Part shown: in pieces, positions 1-12,600 of the stretch
How the letters are laid out: every line of letters starts with the position of its first letter
Position numbering within the stretch: the stretch's first letter is position 1
NCBI GenBank assembly: GCA_039545275.1
Contig: BCHS01000004.1
Location: 945,078 to 1,009,077, forward strand
DNA length: 64,000 nucleotides
Direction of reading: 5' to 3'
Source: Pseudomicrostroma phylloplanum
Taxonomy: Eukaryota; Basidiomycota; Exobasidiomycetes; Microstromatales
Notes under the pieces: model-generated
The model's database searches: none
What the model saw: only the letters and a program-made list of their open reading frames with translations
Told to the model about the DNA's origin: nothing
Position numbers and translations under genes: made by a program

Positions 1-859
1 ACTGGGTCGGCAGCGTACTCAGGGAAGATCTTTCTGAAGCGAGGCTGGCTGACGTTCCAGGCGTGGGACCGGGAAGCCCAGGTCTTGCGCTGCTCGGAAG
101 TAGCAGTCATGGCTCCAGCTGGTGTAAGGGAGGAGTCGAGAGGTGCGAGAGTCAGAAGAGGACAATCCGTCAATACACGGCCTGATTGACTCACTAGCGA
201 TGTCGTCGGCGTTCATGAATGAGTGCAGACCGATCAGAATGTTTGCCACACTCCAGCTTGGATTCCAGCTATAGCAGGGTGGGCAACAGCGAAGACTGGC
301 TCAGCATGACTGGCTCTTAAGCGGCTACTAAGTATCACATACTCACCTGTGCTGATGGAAGTTGCTCATGCTAGTGCAGATCATTGCATTTTCAGTGAAT
401 CGCCCGTTAGGCGTGGCGACCTTCATGCCGGGTGCCTTGAATGGGTAGTCAGATGGGAAGATGAGCTGGCCCCAGTACTCTCCCTACAGCAGAAGTGGAC
501 GAGAGGAGCGGTTGAATCAGTGCTGGCGTCTAGGCGCAGCGTTATACGGTGTGGGTCTACTCACGCCAGCATAAGGGGTGCCTGGAGGACCCCTGAGGAT
601 AAAGTGCCAGGTGAGGATGTCGTCCTCGAGGGGTCGAGCGAAGCAGAAGGGAGGAGGATCCTTCTCCATCATCTGGTACTCCTTGGTGAGCTGAAAGGGC
701 GGAGCGAAAGCAGCAGGCAGAGGAGGAAGATGAGCACATGGTCAGCGCTGAGCAGCTTGCGTACGACGGGGGGCTGAATTCACAGCTGTGCTATGCATGG
801 GTGCTGGCGCCAATGGTCTGTCTGACACTCACCCTCTTGATGGCGGCCTTGCTCGCCAT
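1..859 (-). CDS. UBC6: Ubiquitin-conjugating enzyme E2, Ubc6/UBE2J type (C-terminus beyond window)
   Basis: ER-associated E2 that passes ubiquitin to substrates in ER-associated degradation. Five exons are inferred on the minus strand: 833-859, 565-690, 347-483, 195-268 and <1-118. All junctions keep frame across GTGAG donors. The protein begins MASKAAIKR, then reads LTKEYQMMEKDPPP, the typical UBE2J opening, followed by TPNGRF and the active-site segment AMICTSMSNF. By count the catalytic cysteine is residue 87, the same number as in yeast Ubc6. NPSWSVANILIGL and FRKIFPEYAADP follow. The C-terminal linker and tail anchor expected for Ubc6 lie outside the window, so membrane anchoring is inferred from the family. 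The gene is divergent from the Csm1 gene, about 330 bases from ATG to ATG. Confidence 0.9.
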
Positions 860-1189
860 GGCTGTATGAGTAGTATGTAAGCGGGTCTAGGTGTGAGGAC
901 GATGGAAGGGAGGATATCAGTCGAGGTTGGTAGGTCTATGGGAGGATACGACGATGGACAAGGAGTGAGTGGTTGATTGCATGCACTCCCTCGACTCCAC
1001 TCGCCCTCGCTCTCGCCTCAGCCTCACCCCGCTGCCAGATGGCGATTCAATCTCCGCCCCCTTTCCGCGCGTCACTTGGCAACATCAACACCTCGTGGGT
1101 CACAATCAACACACACGCACACTGGGGTACACCTACATCACCATCACCAACATCATCATCATCAACGAACTCCAGGGATATCGCACATT

Positions 1190-2522
1190 ATGCCCGCAGT
1201 CGCATCATCCAGGACTGCATCCTCGTCCTCGTCGGGGCATCGCGCAACGACCACCTCGCGCCTCGCACCCTCAACTGCCTCCAATCGCATGGAACACGAC
1301 GACGAGGAAGAGTGGGACGCAGACGACGCAGTCAGGGACAGCAAGATTCCACGCAAGACGACAGTGTCCAAGAAGGTGGCGCCTTCTGCCACAAAGTCAA
1401 TGAAGAAGCTCACTGCTGCTGCTGCTGCCCTCGACCTCGAGTCAGACGAAGACTCGACTTCCTCCTCGCCTAGCGCCCGTATCGCTGCCCTCGAGTCCCA
1501 GGTGACCCGCCTGCGACAGGAACGCGATACCTACCTCTCCCAATTCGCCGATCTCAAAGCCATCCGCTCCACTACAGCTGAGAGTGACCTTGCCTCTTAC
1601 AAGAAGTCGGCCGAGGCCCGTTTTAGACATTCGGAGGATCTGGTCAAGAGCTACAAGAATAGCTTGGATAGGGCGGGGAAGCGCTTGAGGGGAGAGTTGG
1701 GATTGATGGGAGACGAGGAGAGGGAGAGGGAGGAGGAGAATGAGAGGTTGAAGAAGGAGGTGGAGACGCTGAAGAGGGAGAAGAAAAAGGCAGACGAGGA
1801 AGGTGAGTTATCAGGCAGGGCCTCGGGGCGTGCATGACCCTGCGAGCCATCGGCATACTCACCCTTTCATCTCCTCGCCCGATCCGTATAGCACGTCGCC
1901 TAGCCCTCGAGCTGCGCACCGAAGTCGAGTCCTCTCGCGCCCTCCTCTCCAACTCCAGGAACGGCACCAGCGGCACCTCCGCCAGCTCCGGCTCCGGCTC
2001 TGGCTCGGGCTACAACCGCGACGGGGACAACCAGGCTGTCCGCCGGCTGTACGAGGACCTGACTGGCATCGTCATCTCGCGCATCGAGCTGTGCGAGCGC
2101 GAGGAGGGAGATGATGCGAATAGCGAGAGGAGGAGGTACACGGGTGCTTATGCTGCTGTTGGACATCATGGTGAGTACAGCACGGACAGCTACATGTCTC
2201 CACTGCGAGGACCTGTCTTCAGCGTACGACCGGCTGACCTCCCTCCTCCTCCCTCCGGTCCTCTTTATCCACAGATCTGCAACTCTCCCTCGAAGAATCA
2301 ACCAGTACACTCCCTCCCTCTTCCTCCTCTTCCTCGAGAGCCCAGTCCAATCCCTCTCTCCGCAAAGATCTCGTCTTCCGCCCCCATCTTGACGCTCAGC
2401 GGGACGCTGCTCTCCTCTCCTCTTCAAGCAACCTCCCCGAGTATCTACGCGAGGAGATTAGGTTCGATAGAGGGTTGAGCGTGAAGTTCTTGGGGACCTT
2501 GGAGAAGGGGTTGAAGAAGTAG
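1190..2522 (+). CDS. CSM1: Monopolin complex subunit Csm1/Pcs1
   Basis: Kinetochore/rDNA clamp subunit; Csm1/Pcs1 forms a V-shaped coiled-coil homodimer that cross-links kinetochore components. Exons 1190-1802, 1892-2170 and 2275-2522 give 379 residues. The first ~110 residues are disordered and acidic. A coiled coil starting SARIAALESQVTRLRQ runs from about residue 100 to 230. The C-terminal globular domain starts around VRRLYEDLTGIVI and ends LPEYLREEIRFDRG...VKFLGTLEKGLKK, the pattern of the Csm1/Pcs1 C-terminal domain. I chose the ATG at 1190 because the reading frame upstream to 977 is low-complexity His/Pro/Ser and looks like leader. The second intron junction (2170/2275) gives the least conserved join and is the least certain part. 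Confidence 0.82.
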
Positions 2523-2979
2523 AGAGTGGAGGGTGAGAGGGGGGGGGTGATGGTTTCGTTCTCGATGAAGTGCCGCCGTCTCTGTCTCCATGTCATCTTC
2601 CCTTGTCTAGTCTATGTCTTCCCACGCCTCCCCGGTCCGGTCGAGTGAGCTCTATCTGTGCAGCGAGGATCTCCCATGTAGTCTACCTGCATTTCCCGGC
2701 TTTCTTCGGTCCTGATGAATTCCACGCCCTGTCTTGGCTCTGATTCCCGCACGAGATCTGCGTCCATTCCATACTTCCCTGCAAACAAACCCTTTGCGGC
2801 GGCTTCTCACACGCTGTAGTGCGTGGCCGCGAGTTCGATCAATCAGGCGCTCGTTGAGTTGACAGTACAAAGACGCAAACTCAAATTACACGAAACAGAC
2901 GATAGGGTACGAACTAGACAAGAGGGAAACCAATCTACAGAGCAGCGAGGGACACCTGGGTCTATCCCGGTTTCTCTCA
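2523..2979. other. Intergenic, convergent gene ends
   Basis: A 457-base gap between the stop codons of the Csm1 gene (+) and the NCS1 permease (-). It presumably holds both 3' untranslated regions. No repeat, RNA gene or convincing reading frame was seen. Confidence 0.6.
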
Positions 2980-5010
2980 TCATCTGCCCAGGACCTTCTT
3001 CTCTAGCATTCGCAGGGGAATGTAGAGGAGGAAGCAGACGACGAAGCTGAGTTCAAATGCCAAGTCACCCACATGTGCGGCGAGAGGGCCGATGAAGAAG
3101 GTCTGGTCCACAGAGGGGATGAGGATGGCCAGGGAGATGCAAGCGCTGCTGATAGCGGCGATCCCGATGGGAAGTCCTTTGCGCCACGAATCCCAGTGTT
3201 CGACATTGTAGGTGGACCAGTCGCACCGACGGATCACCACGTGGTCTGCCAGCACCACTGCCACGTACAGAGCGGCCCAGTAGCCCAGCACGGCGAGGAA
3301 GTTCGTGAGGGTCTCGTAGAAGGTGTCGGCTCCGACGATGGAAAGGGGGATGACGATGGCTGCGATGATGATTGTGAAGATGAATCGTGGCACGTGCCTG
3401 AAGATGGGCACGATTGCCTGCATCGACAGTCCAAAGGAGTAGATACTGGCGGCGGCGTTGCCAAAGACGGACAGGCCCAAGAGCACAGTGATGAACTTGC
3501 CGAAGCCGCCCGTCTTGTTGGACATGATCAGGTTGAAGAGGGCGCCGTTGGACGTGTACAGTGCATCCGACCAATCCGGGATGTCGAGGGAGCTCAGGGC
3601 GAAGGCGGCACCGGCAAGGAAGAGCGGGCAGGAGCCCAAGAAGTAGCCAAAGAAGGAGGTGATGAAGAGGGCAAAGCTGGGCGTGGTCTCCGGGTCGAGG
3701 TAGGTGGTGACATCGCAGGCAATTCCCGACCAAGGTACGAGGAAGCCAATGATGATGGCTACCATAGACAGTACTCCGTGGGACGTGGTAGGGGGAGCAG
3801 CTACGACGTCAAAGTGGAGCCCATCAGAGCCAGTCCCGGCGAGGCCGATGAGGATGCAGAAGCAGACCAGGATAGGAGCCCACATCCACCGTTCGGTGAG
3901 GTGCAGGAGGCGAATACCGCAAAAGCAGACCAGCAGACTGACAACGGCGACGATGACGATGCCTACAGTGGGGGTGAGAGATCCGTTTGGAGAGACTGCA
4001 GAGATGGTCTGACCTCCCACGATGCAGTTGAGGATGGTGTAGCCGCACAATGTCGCCGCATTGAGAACGGCAATGAGGGGAGCGAACCAACCCCATGAAT
4101 ACCGGGTGTGAATCATTTGACGAAGACCACTGTGTACGTAAGAATATGATCAGTAAGGCCAGCTTTGCGATTCTCTGCAAGGTGGTGTGATGTGACATTG
4201 TGTACCGCTGGTGAACTCACAGTGGTGGACCGAAGGTGACAAAGTAGGCCGGGAAGAGGGAGGAGAAGAAGCAGGTGAGGATGATGGTGGTGTAGGCGGC
4301 GGCCGGGCCAAGGTCAAAATAGACGACGAGTGTTCCGGTAGAGAAGGACAGGACTGCAGTGACAAGGTAGGGTGGTAGTCAAGAAGTCAGCGACGATGGT
4401 CTGTGATGGGCGTCGTGGGCTAAAGGTCGCAGCGGTACCCACTGTTGAAGTTTGCCGAGAACCAGAGCATAGGCACGGACCTGTCATGGTGAAGTTTGAC
4501 AGAGGGCGGAGGAAAGGAAAGGTACGAGCCGGACAAGGTGTCAGCTGCGAATGTTCCCAGACGAACACCGCCAATTGTAAACGGCTGCTGCCCGCTAACA
4601 GCTTGATCCACTTACCACCACTGCTTGCTCTTGCGCAGTGCCACGGGCACGGGCGCCACAGAGACGGACTCTACATTGTACCGGGCCAGGGCGGTAGTGA
4701 TCTTGCCCCAGTAGGAGGAGTGAGCGAGGTTCTGGTCGAGCAAGGCATCATGGGTGTTGTTGCCGTAGGACGCAGTCTCGGAGTCCTTGGACACGCTCCC
4801 ATGGTTCGGGGAGGAAGTGACGTGCTGCGAGGAGAAGGAGGCCCTCTTCTCGTCGGAGTGGCCCGTAGCGAGGCCAGTCTCTACGTCGGTGAGCGGCCTA
4901 GCGGCGTGAGGCTCGTAAGCAGCCATGACCGACGTCGGTGGGTCTGGTGTGCGGTGATGGTGGAGGAGGGAGGAGGAGGAGGTGGTGGTGGTAGGCAGGG
5001 AGGAGGTCAA
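2980..5010 (-). CDS. NCS1-family permease (purine/cytosine type, Fcy2-like)
   Basis: Plasma-membrane proton symporter of the nucleobase-cation-symport-1 family; the Fcy2 branch imports cytosine and purines, but the substrate is inferred from resemblance only. Four exons: 4616-5010, 4443-4480, 4221-4353 and 2980-4129, giving 571 residues. The N-terminal ~110 residues are hydrophilic, then ARYNVESVSVAPVP leads into PMLWFSANFN, FSTGTLVVYFDLGP, and GLRQMIHTRYSWGWF, all characteristic family landmarks. About 12 hydrophobic segments follow, ending in a short LEKKVLGR tail. Exon 2 is only 38 bases and was placed using the GTGGGT donor that keeps FNILSFSTGTL in frame. A downstream ATG (4926) could also serve as start. 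HGATAR motifs lie 230-750 bases upstream. Confidence 0.86.
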
Positions 5011-5162
5011 TCTGCAAAGGCTTCACGGGGAGGGAAAGGGAAAGCGGTAAGAGTCACGGAACACGAGTCCCTTAATGGAATTCGGTGCGCCGCCGCGGCC
5101 GGAAGGAACTTCACGGCGAAAGGGCCGAGATCGATCAGCGGTCAGCGCAGCGCAGCGACAGA

Positions 5163-5202
5163 CACAGGCACAGGCACGGGCACAGGCACGGGCACAGGCA
5201 CA
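5163..5202. repeat. Short tandem repeat CACAGG/CACGGG
   Basis: Alternating CACAGG and CACGGG hexamers, about six to seven units, in the permease upstream region. Simple-sequence DNA with no coding role seen. Confidence 0.8.
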
Positions 5203-5360
5203 CGGCCGCACGCTGCCCGATTCCCTCTGGCAGGCAAAGCCTTATCGCACCTTGCGTGTGCCTTCTACTACTCCGGGCACCGAAGTGGCGCCGGGTACCT
5301 CGTTCTCCCCCCCCACGTTATCTCTCCAGGTGTCCAACTAACCCCGCGCCGCTTTACTTA

Positions 5361-5382
5361 GCAAGCAAGCAAGCAAGCAAGC
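5361..5382. repeat. GCAA tetranucleotide microsatellite
   Basis: About five perfect copies of a GCAA unit in the permease upstream region. Likely length-polymorphic between strains. Confidence 0.85.
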
Positions 5383-5601
5383 AACTGCCTTGCACTCGTC
5401 GGACTGATGCGGCTACCCGCGGCAGCACAGACTTGCTCTGACATGGCGCGGCGTCGGCGGCGTCGGCGGGAAGAAGCGCTTCGGCACGTTGTCCTCGGCA
5501 AGCCTCCCCTCGGCACGCCGCCTTGCAGCCCACGCCAGGCTATCAGCCAACCCCTACTCGATCAATCCCGCCGGGCAGGTGGACAGAAGCAACGCTGCGC
5601 C

Positions 5602-5611
5602 NCCCCNCCCN
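5602..5611. other. Undetermined bases in a poly-C tract
   Basis: N at 5602, 5607 and 5611 inside a C-rich run; the true length of the run is unresolved. A similar N occurs at 27026. Both are noncoding. Confidence 0.95.
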
Positions 5612-6421
5612 CCCCCGCCGCTTTCCATTACCTCTGCCTCGGTGCCCTCTCACACTGGACCACCTTCATCTCCACGCTACTTCAGCAGTCCGATCGACTC
5701 CCCCACGAGACCAGACTCAGACGTCTACCGTTCGATTGAGGATTGATTTCTTATCTACACAGAACAGCACTAGAACAGCGGGGAAGGCAGGCAGAAGGGA
5801 GAGGGGGGAGCGGGCGCGCGGAGCGAGGCTGAGGAGCAGCACAGCGTGAAGGAAGCGAGGGTGTAAGATGCGGCCAGTCAAGGCGATCGACCATGTCCCG
5901 ATCATAGCGCAGACGGGAAACCCGGAGATCGATCCAGGTAAGGGGGGGAAAGAGAGTGGGATGCAACCGAAGGGGGGGGGGGGGGGGTAGAGTTGCGACA
6001 TGGGGAATCCGAAACAAGCGGGAGCGCGTGGGAAAGGAGAGAAGCTGTAGGGAGCGTAGAGCGGGGTGGCTCGTGAAGCTCCGCCATGCGTCTCCGAAGA
6101 AGGCGAGCAGATTGGGTGACCAGATCGATGTGGCTGCCTGGGGTAGAGTCCGTAAAGAGATGTGAAGTCCGCACACATGAACCGGTGCTTTCGCCGAGAG
6201 GAAAGATTGCGACGAGATTGTATTGCACAAGGGGACAGATCGAGAATGCGCGCAGGACCCTGCCTGACAGGTGCACTTCCTGACACTCGTGGCCTCTTGC
6301 TAGATCGGGCGATGTCCCCGTCGAGCGTGGCCCCTGGCCCTAGGAGGTCAAGCAACCAATGATCTCATGGTGGCTTGCATTGCACCAGTGAGAGTAGCAT
6401 ACAGAGCCGAGATACGACCAA

Positions 6422-8476
6422 CTATGAACAGCCGGTGTAGAGTTCGTTCCTGGGCATAGGATATCCGCTCGCGTTGTAGTTGGTCAGATTCTGGTTCTGG
6501 TACAGTTTTGGATGTGCCGCAATGTAGTCTGCAGTGGGGTGGTCGGCAGGGTCGCAGCCGACGCGGTCTGTACCGCCATCAATCTGATACACGCGAACGT
6601 AATCAAAGAGCATCACGGCGGGGAAGGTGAGCGCCATGTTCTCCTCTGGGGCTGTGTTGTCAAAGTAGACTGGCTGGAAACCGTCCGACATGCCGAGGTT
6701 CATGATGATGTACATCGGCTCAGTGGGTACTGTCCTCTGTCCGATGTCCATCTCTGGCGAGGGGCCAACGGCAGTGCCCAGAACGGTCCAAGTAGCCTTG
6801 CCGTCGATGAACCAAGTGACGGAGCCTCCTCCGTTGGCGTCCCAGTCGGGATCGTATTGGATGCCATAGGTGACAAACTCGTTGTCGGTGTTTTGGAAGC
6901 CTCGATCAGGGTTCAACGAGACGGTAGAGACGGACTCTTGCAGGGGACCCCCCACGTACGTGTTGATCTCGCTCGTAGTGTCGTTGTAGATGGTGGCATG
7001 TTCCGAGGTATTGCCCCAGAAGTACTCCACATCGAAAGGAGCCGTCTGCAACGACTGAGACGAGTAGGAACGTCGCCTACCGCCGTGTACTTGAATCTGG
7101 GCCTCGATACAGTCAATTTCGGGAGCCGAGCGCCCTACCATGCGGTTGGGCCCCGGGTGACCTTGGTCTGGGCAAGTGCAGGCGGGGAAACGCATGCCAG
7201 GCAGCTGCGAGATCTGACCATTGGACAGAGCATATGTGGCATCGGAATTCAGAGCCTGGTCCGGGCCAGTTCCATTCACCCACGTCTGATTGGGCAAAAT
7301 GCCCGTGTCGCACGACTGGTAGCTGTATGGCCACATCCCTTCCGTAGACGCTAGGTAGCCCTGAGATGTACATGGGAGGAAAGTAGAGCAGCAAGTCAGC
7401 ATAGAGGGCCACGGAATACACAAACAAGACTCAACACTCATCAATACTAACCGCGCGGCCGAGGTTGCCGAGAAGCCATGTTGCGGGCCAGTAACCAGTG
7501 GTTTGGGGCGTGCCAGGCTGTACGACGGACCACTCGATGTAGCCGCCTTGGAAGCAGAACTTGTTCCAGGACTGGATCATGCCGGAGCGGAAGTTGAGGT
7601 TGTGAGTGGGTCTGTCGTCCATTGTGAGCATGAGGTAGCCGCCGGTGGTGTTGACCTGCTCGGGAGTGTACCACTCATAATCACCAGTTCCGGAATACCA
7701 CAGGTCGACGGCGGTCCAGAAAGGGTCGTCGCCCTCCCAGAAAGTCCTGCCTTCGACCTCGAATTCATCGGAAAAGACGAGGTGGTAGGTGTCGCCATTT
7801 ACGGGGTTTGTCCAACTCCTTGATGCTTCGGGGGTATCCGAGTCGATGAGACTTGCCAAGTTGTTGAAGACGGCCACCTGTCCGGTACCATTCAGGTTGG
7901 AGATCAGATCCGAGTCGAAGATCTTCTCGACGGCTGCCAGGATCGGGTAACCAGCAAAGAGCATCAGCAGGCCTAATGTGAGGACAAAGAGTGTGAGAGC
8001 ATTGGCCACACCACGAGCCGAGATGGCGTAGCTTCGCTTGTCGGCGTCTCCTTCGTGCTGGAAGAGGGTGCAAGGGCAGGGGTCATGCATCGTCAGTCGC
8101 ACGCGTCATCTCGCGCACACTGTACTGTGTTCAGGACACTGACCAAGTAATCATCGGGCTCCTTCTCTCCAATGAGGGCAATCATGCCACCATTGCCAGC
8201 GGCAGCGGCATTGTTGCCTGACGAGCTATGGGACGAAGCAGCGCTCCGTGTCCTGAGGGCGCTGTAGGGTCCCAACTCTCCCTCTCCACCGCTCCTGGCC
8301 CCAGCAGGAATGATATTGGAGCTCAACACCGACGTCTTCCCTGAGCCAGAGTTGCCATTGGAGTAGTTGGAGGAGCGCGTGGCACTGCTTGGGTAGCTAG
8401 AGGCTGTGAGGTTGCCACTGGAGTAAAGGTGGTCCTCCGTGGGTGACCGGGCCGGGGCCTGACGATAGCCTGACAT
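6422..8476 (-). CDS. KRE6: Beta-1,6-glucan synthesis protein, Kre6/Skn1 family (GH16-like)
   Basis: Type II membrane glycoprotein of the secretory pathway required for cell-wall beta-1,6-glucan. Exons 8144-8476, 7452-8057 and 6422-7360 give 625 residues with intact frame. Residues 1-110 are a Ser/Asn/Gly-rich cytosolic tail. A single membrane span lies at about 127-150 (LTLFVLTLGLLMLFAGYPI). The lumenal SKN1/GH16-like domain runs from about 190 to the end and includes YHLVFSDEFEVEGRTF, GYWPATWLLGNLGRAGYLAS, and GRSAPEIDCIEAQ near residue 394, an E-x-D-x-x-E arrangement like the GH16 catalytic motif. Several N-x-S/T sites are present. Kre6 and Skn1 cannot be told apart here, and glycoside hydrolase or transglycosylase activity is a family inference. 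Confidence 0.92.
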
Positions 8477-9617
8477 ATTGTGCGGAGCGTTGCACAGAAA
8501 GTAGGTGTCCTTTCACGTCTGACAAAGGTGAGTCAGAAGAGAGGTGCGCAAGTGTGTCTTCGAGACGGCAGGTTCGTGGTAGGGAGAACTTGTGGGTATG
8601 AAATGGACGTGGATGGGTTGAAGGATGTGGTGCTAGCAAATCAGGCGCGTCGTGTCGGGAAGGCCTTTACTCCGTGCGGGTGCGTGCCTGTGCCTGTGGA
8701 GGATTGGTCGTGACGAATGCTGGCGGCGCTGGGGATGGAAGATGGAGGAGAAGAGAGGACGAAGACAATGTACGAGGAGGGCGCAGCTGGTGGCACTCCT
8801 CGATCCTAGAGAAGTTGTGAGTGAGACGACGATGGTTGGGAGGAGAAAGGAAGGGGGGCACCTTGGGCAGGAGGCACGACACTCCTGGTGTGAGAAAGTG
8901 ATCGTCTAAGGCCAGGCGGACGGCAGAGCGCGGCACGACGCGGCGGCTGCCTTGGGCCTGGCTGCCTCGCCCGCCTGCCGTGCACGCCAAGGCCAAGAGC
9001 CGCCCGTCGGAGAGATGTGGCAGGGCGACTGACTGCCTGCCACACAGCACTCTCCCTCCCCATCCACCCACGCGGACGTAAGGGCGTCGGAACTGCGCGC
9101 GGAGTCGGACACAACCATGACGTTCCACAGCAACACGCACCCTGGAGCAGAGGCCCAGTGCCACTCGACGCTGCCCTCGAGCCTTGTTCCGCCCTTGCAG
9201 CAGGGACGATAGATTGCTCAGACCAGCGACGAAGGAAAGGGGAGGGGGTCAATGGTAGGACACAGTACAAAGGTGATTCGCGCTTTGGGTCGCAACGATC
9301 CGCAATGCCATTCACTGGCAGCTTTGACAAGGCTCAACCTTATGCCATGCTCTCTCAGGTACATTTGCGGCGGGTACAAGGTCACAGAAGCGAGACGGCA
9401 CGGCACGCCTGCAGGAGAAGCAGACTGATCCTGAAATCGCGGAAAAAGGCTGTCCAGCAGCCTTGGCACTTGGTATCCGTCGCTTGGACCCGCACGCACA
9501 CGGGCAAATGAAAGGTGTGCATTAGTGCAAAATGATAGTGACAGCGCACTCTGCATCACGCAGCGCATCGCAGACCAGACAGTCCATGAAACATGGCGGT
9601 TCCAACCAGTGGCACCC
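8477..9617. other. Intergenic, KRE6 upstream region
   Basis: 1.14 kb between the KRE6 start and the stop of the coiled-coil gene, both on the minus strand. It should hold the KRE6 promoter and the 3' end of the neighbour. Open frames on both strands overlap one another with Arg/Pro/Ser-rich translations and no recognisable domain. Confidence 0.5.
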
Positions 9618-12600
9618 CTAGATCGGCACTCCCCCGCGAAGCTCTCCGGGTCCTGCCCGCATATACCGCTCCACCGCACCCGTTGCAGCTCCACCCGGCT
9701 CAAAGTACTCTGGACCATGCGCTGTAAAGGTGTTCATGAGCGTCCAAGATGCACCGTCTTCGTGTACAGCGCCAGTTGTTCCGTGATAATGAATGTGCTG
9801 CTGACGAGGGGACAGTAGATTGCCCAGTAGAAGACCCATTGCCAGAATGCAAGTGCCCCAGAGGAGAAGTCGAAAGGAAGTATCGTGAGAATTTGACGGT
9901 GGCCACAGAGCTTGCAAGGTTTCGGGTAGGCAGCCACGGATTCTTGACGCGCTGTCCGCTAGCAATCGAGAAATACTATCGTTGCCTTCCGGCCGGCTGC
10001 TGCTTGGGAGAAGGGAAGCGGAAGAAGAGACCGTCTCGACTTGCCCCTGAGCTTCCGCCTGCTCGTTCAATGCCTTCTCCAAGACCACACATCGCAGGCC
10101 AACTTTTGTCGTCAGATCCTCGTACAGTGTTCTTGTCTTGTCAGGGTCTTGGAAGATGTTGGACACCGATGTCACAGCGGTACGAGAGGGAAGCTCGCTC
10201 GTTGCTTGGTTGACGTTCTTGTCACAAGCAGGGTGCATTCTTGCCAACACGGATTCTTCAAGTGCGGCTTCGTCGTAGGTCGGTGGGCTAGGCTCATCGA
10301 CAGGTCGAGTCGGACTCTCCTGCTCTACTGTTTCTGTCTGCGTAGCGATTTCTGTGAGCGTCCTCTCTGTGCGTTGATGGACGCGGCGCCGTCTTGTAGT
10401 TGTGACGATGACACTCTCGAGGCTCTCATCAGGGTCGCTCGCCGCTCCACCTACAGTCGCTTCACTGAAGCCAGCGTCGCCTGCATCCTCCACAGTCTCA
10501 TCCATGATATTCTCTAGAGCGCCTGCTAACTCTCTTCCGAGCCGCTTTGAGACCGTACCTGGCAGACTGTCGCTGCCCCTACCATTGGACAAGAAGCCCG
10601 AACGACTCCTGGCCTCCTCGAGGTCGTTCTGTAGCGCCCTCAATTGGGCTTCTAGTGCGTCCTTTTCGATGATCAAGGTTTCGATCTGCGCTTCTTTGTC
10701 CAGGGCGCCTCTGAGATCGTTTCGAAGCTTCTCAATTTCCCTTCTGTACTGTTCTCTGTCGGTTTCCCATTCCCTCTCGTTCTCCAAATGTGCCGCCTCC
10801 TCTCTATCCATTGAGGTAATGCGCTCCTGAAGGTCGTTGACCTTGCCCTGTAGAACGACAATGGAAGCTTCCCGAGCCGAAGTCTCTTGTTGAGCCATGT
10901 CCCTCAGACCTTCCAGCGTTTCGCACTTCTTCTGGCTTGTAGCAAGGTCACTCTCCAAACGAGAGATTTCATCGAGGTATCGCTGCTCTTTTTGCTTCAT
11001 CTCGTCGCTAGTCTTTGTGAGACTGTGAATACGTCCTTGCAAGGACTCGACTCTCGTCTCCAGATCAGCAATGGAGCTCTCGTGATAGCTCTGCGAATCT
11101 TCGAAAGATCTTTCCTTTTCCTGGAGTACTCGAGCGAGATGTTCATAGCGCCGTTGAAGGTCTGCCCACGAATCTGAGCCCTCGTCATCAAAACTTGATT
11201 GCATAGCCTGCGAAAAGGAGCGAACGTCGCTTCGTCTCGGTGATGCGATAATTCCCCCGCCTGGGCCTCGCGAGGAGGAGAGGGGAGCAAAGGATTGAAA
11301 GCCGAGCTTCTCGCGCTGATCGGGGCTAGCCGCCCGAGAGGAGGTGGAGCGAGTCCTCTCTCGATCGGACATGTACTCATACCTCTCCTCCTGCTCTGCA
11401 TACCATGTCTCATCTCCTGGACTAGTAGCTCGCGGAAAGACATAGGCAGAGGAAGACTTGCGATGCGATCCTGCGGAAGGACTGTTATCCGAGTCAGACC
11501 AAGGCTGTGGCCCAATACTCCGCGCACTTTCAGGACGGCCGCTGTTGTCGTGCTCCCGATCGAGGCTGGAGGCTGCACTGGCATCACTGATTCTTCTCAC
11601 TTTGCTGCTCGAAGCGAGAGCTTGGGGCCGGGGTCTCTGCCACGAAGAGGGGGGCGCATTGCCTTTTCCTCTGAGCACGTCTTTGCTGGAAGCCCTGCCA
11701 GCATCGCTTTGTTGGCTCAGGCTTCGGTTCTGGTTGGTGTGTACGAACGACTGTCCTTTTTCTCTCTCCGATGCAGGAGCCGCAGATGCTGAGGTCGTCC
11801 GTGTGCGGGTTGGAGAAGCCGAAGCGTAGATAAGGTCTGCGCGATGACTGGAGGGCAGACGAGGTTCGGGACCCGGTAGCGTAGCCGTAAGATCGGCTTG
11901 CATGCTTTGGGACCTTAAGATATCTGGTCTGGTCGGGGAGTGGCTGTTGATACGTTTCCTTGGAGGTGTTGAGGTCTTGGGCGGATGTGAGGAGGTGCCA
12001 GACTCCCTCAGGCCACCATGTATTTCATCAGAGTCACCAGAGCTGGACGCGCGACTGTGATTCGATGAAGGGGAAGCAGGCGCACCTCTCCTCGCTATGG
12101 CATCCAGAGAGTCGTTGCCCGAGCCGTCCCCATCGCTGGCAGCAAGCGCAGCAAGCCGAGCTCGCTCAAGGCCTTTGATCATGTTGACGAGGTCGTTGCA
12201 GCTGATGACATGGTCTGGGAATTGCTCGCAGAACTGTTCGAGCTGAGGCCGGCTGTCATCTTCAATGAGTGCCTTGCCTTGCTGTGTCTCGTATTCGCTA
12301 AGCAGATGAGGTAGATCTCGAGAGAAGACAGTGCGATTTCGCGGCGATTCACTGTCTGTTACATCATCTATAGAACTATCAGGGCTGTCGAGATCGCTTG
12401 AGGCTTGGCCTCTAGGCACGAAGCGATCAAAGAGCTCGTACACTTGATCCTAAAGTAAGGGAGAAGTGTGGTAAGTGGAATGTAAAGAGGGCTGGGCGCC
12501 AGATCTCGTGTGAGAGACTCACCTCCAGGTCTTTGTCTGTCCTTCGAGCGCGGTTCTTTTGGGTAGGATAGATACAAGAAGGGGACCAAACGGCTATCAG

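Larger units (their letters stand above)
5011..6421. other. Intergenic region with low-complexity DNA and permease promoter
   Basis: 1.4 kb between the permease start and the KRE6 stop, both on the minus strand, so it holds the permease promoter and the KRE6 3' end. It contains (CACAGG/CACGGG)n around 5163-5202, a GCAA-repeat around 5361-5382, a C-rich tract with undetermined bases at 5602, 5607 and 5611, and a run of about 17 G near 5973-5989. Minus-strand GATA motifs are at 5242-5247, 5318-5323 and 5751-5756. Reading frames up to 212 residues exist but have unusual Pro/Ser/Arg composition and match nothing I know. Confidence 0.6.

Noticed and set aside
977..1189. In-frame N-terminal extension of the Csm1 gene
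   Set aside because: His/Pro/Ser-rich, overlaps low-complexity CATCATCAT DNA, and not typical of the family; treated as leader.
2820..2870. tRNA-like GAGTTCGATCAATC near 2831
   Set aside because: No A box, acceptor stem or anticodon arm could be arranged around it.
5717..6355. 212-codon minus-strand frame
   Set aside because: Pro/Ser/Arg-biased, overlapped by other long frames on both strands, no domain; GC-driven chance frame.
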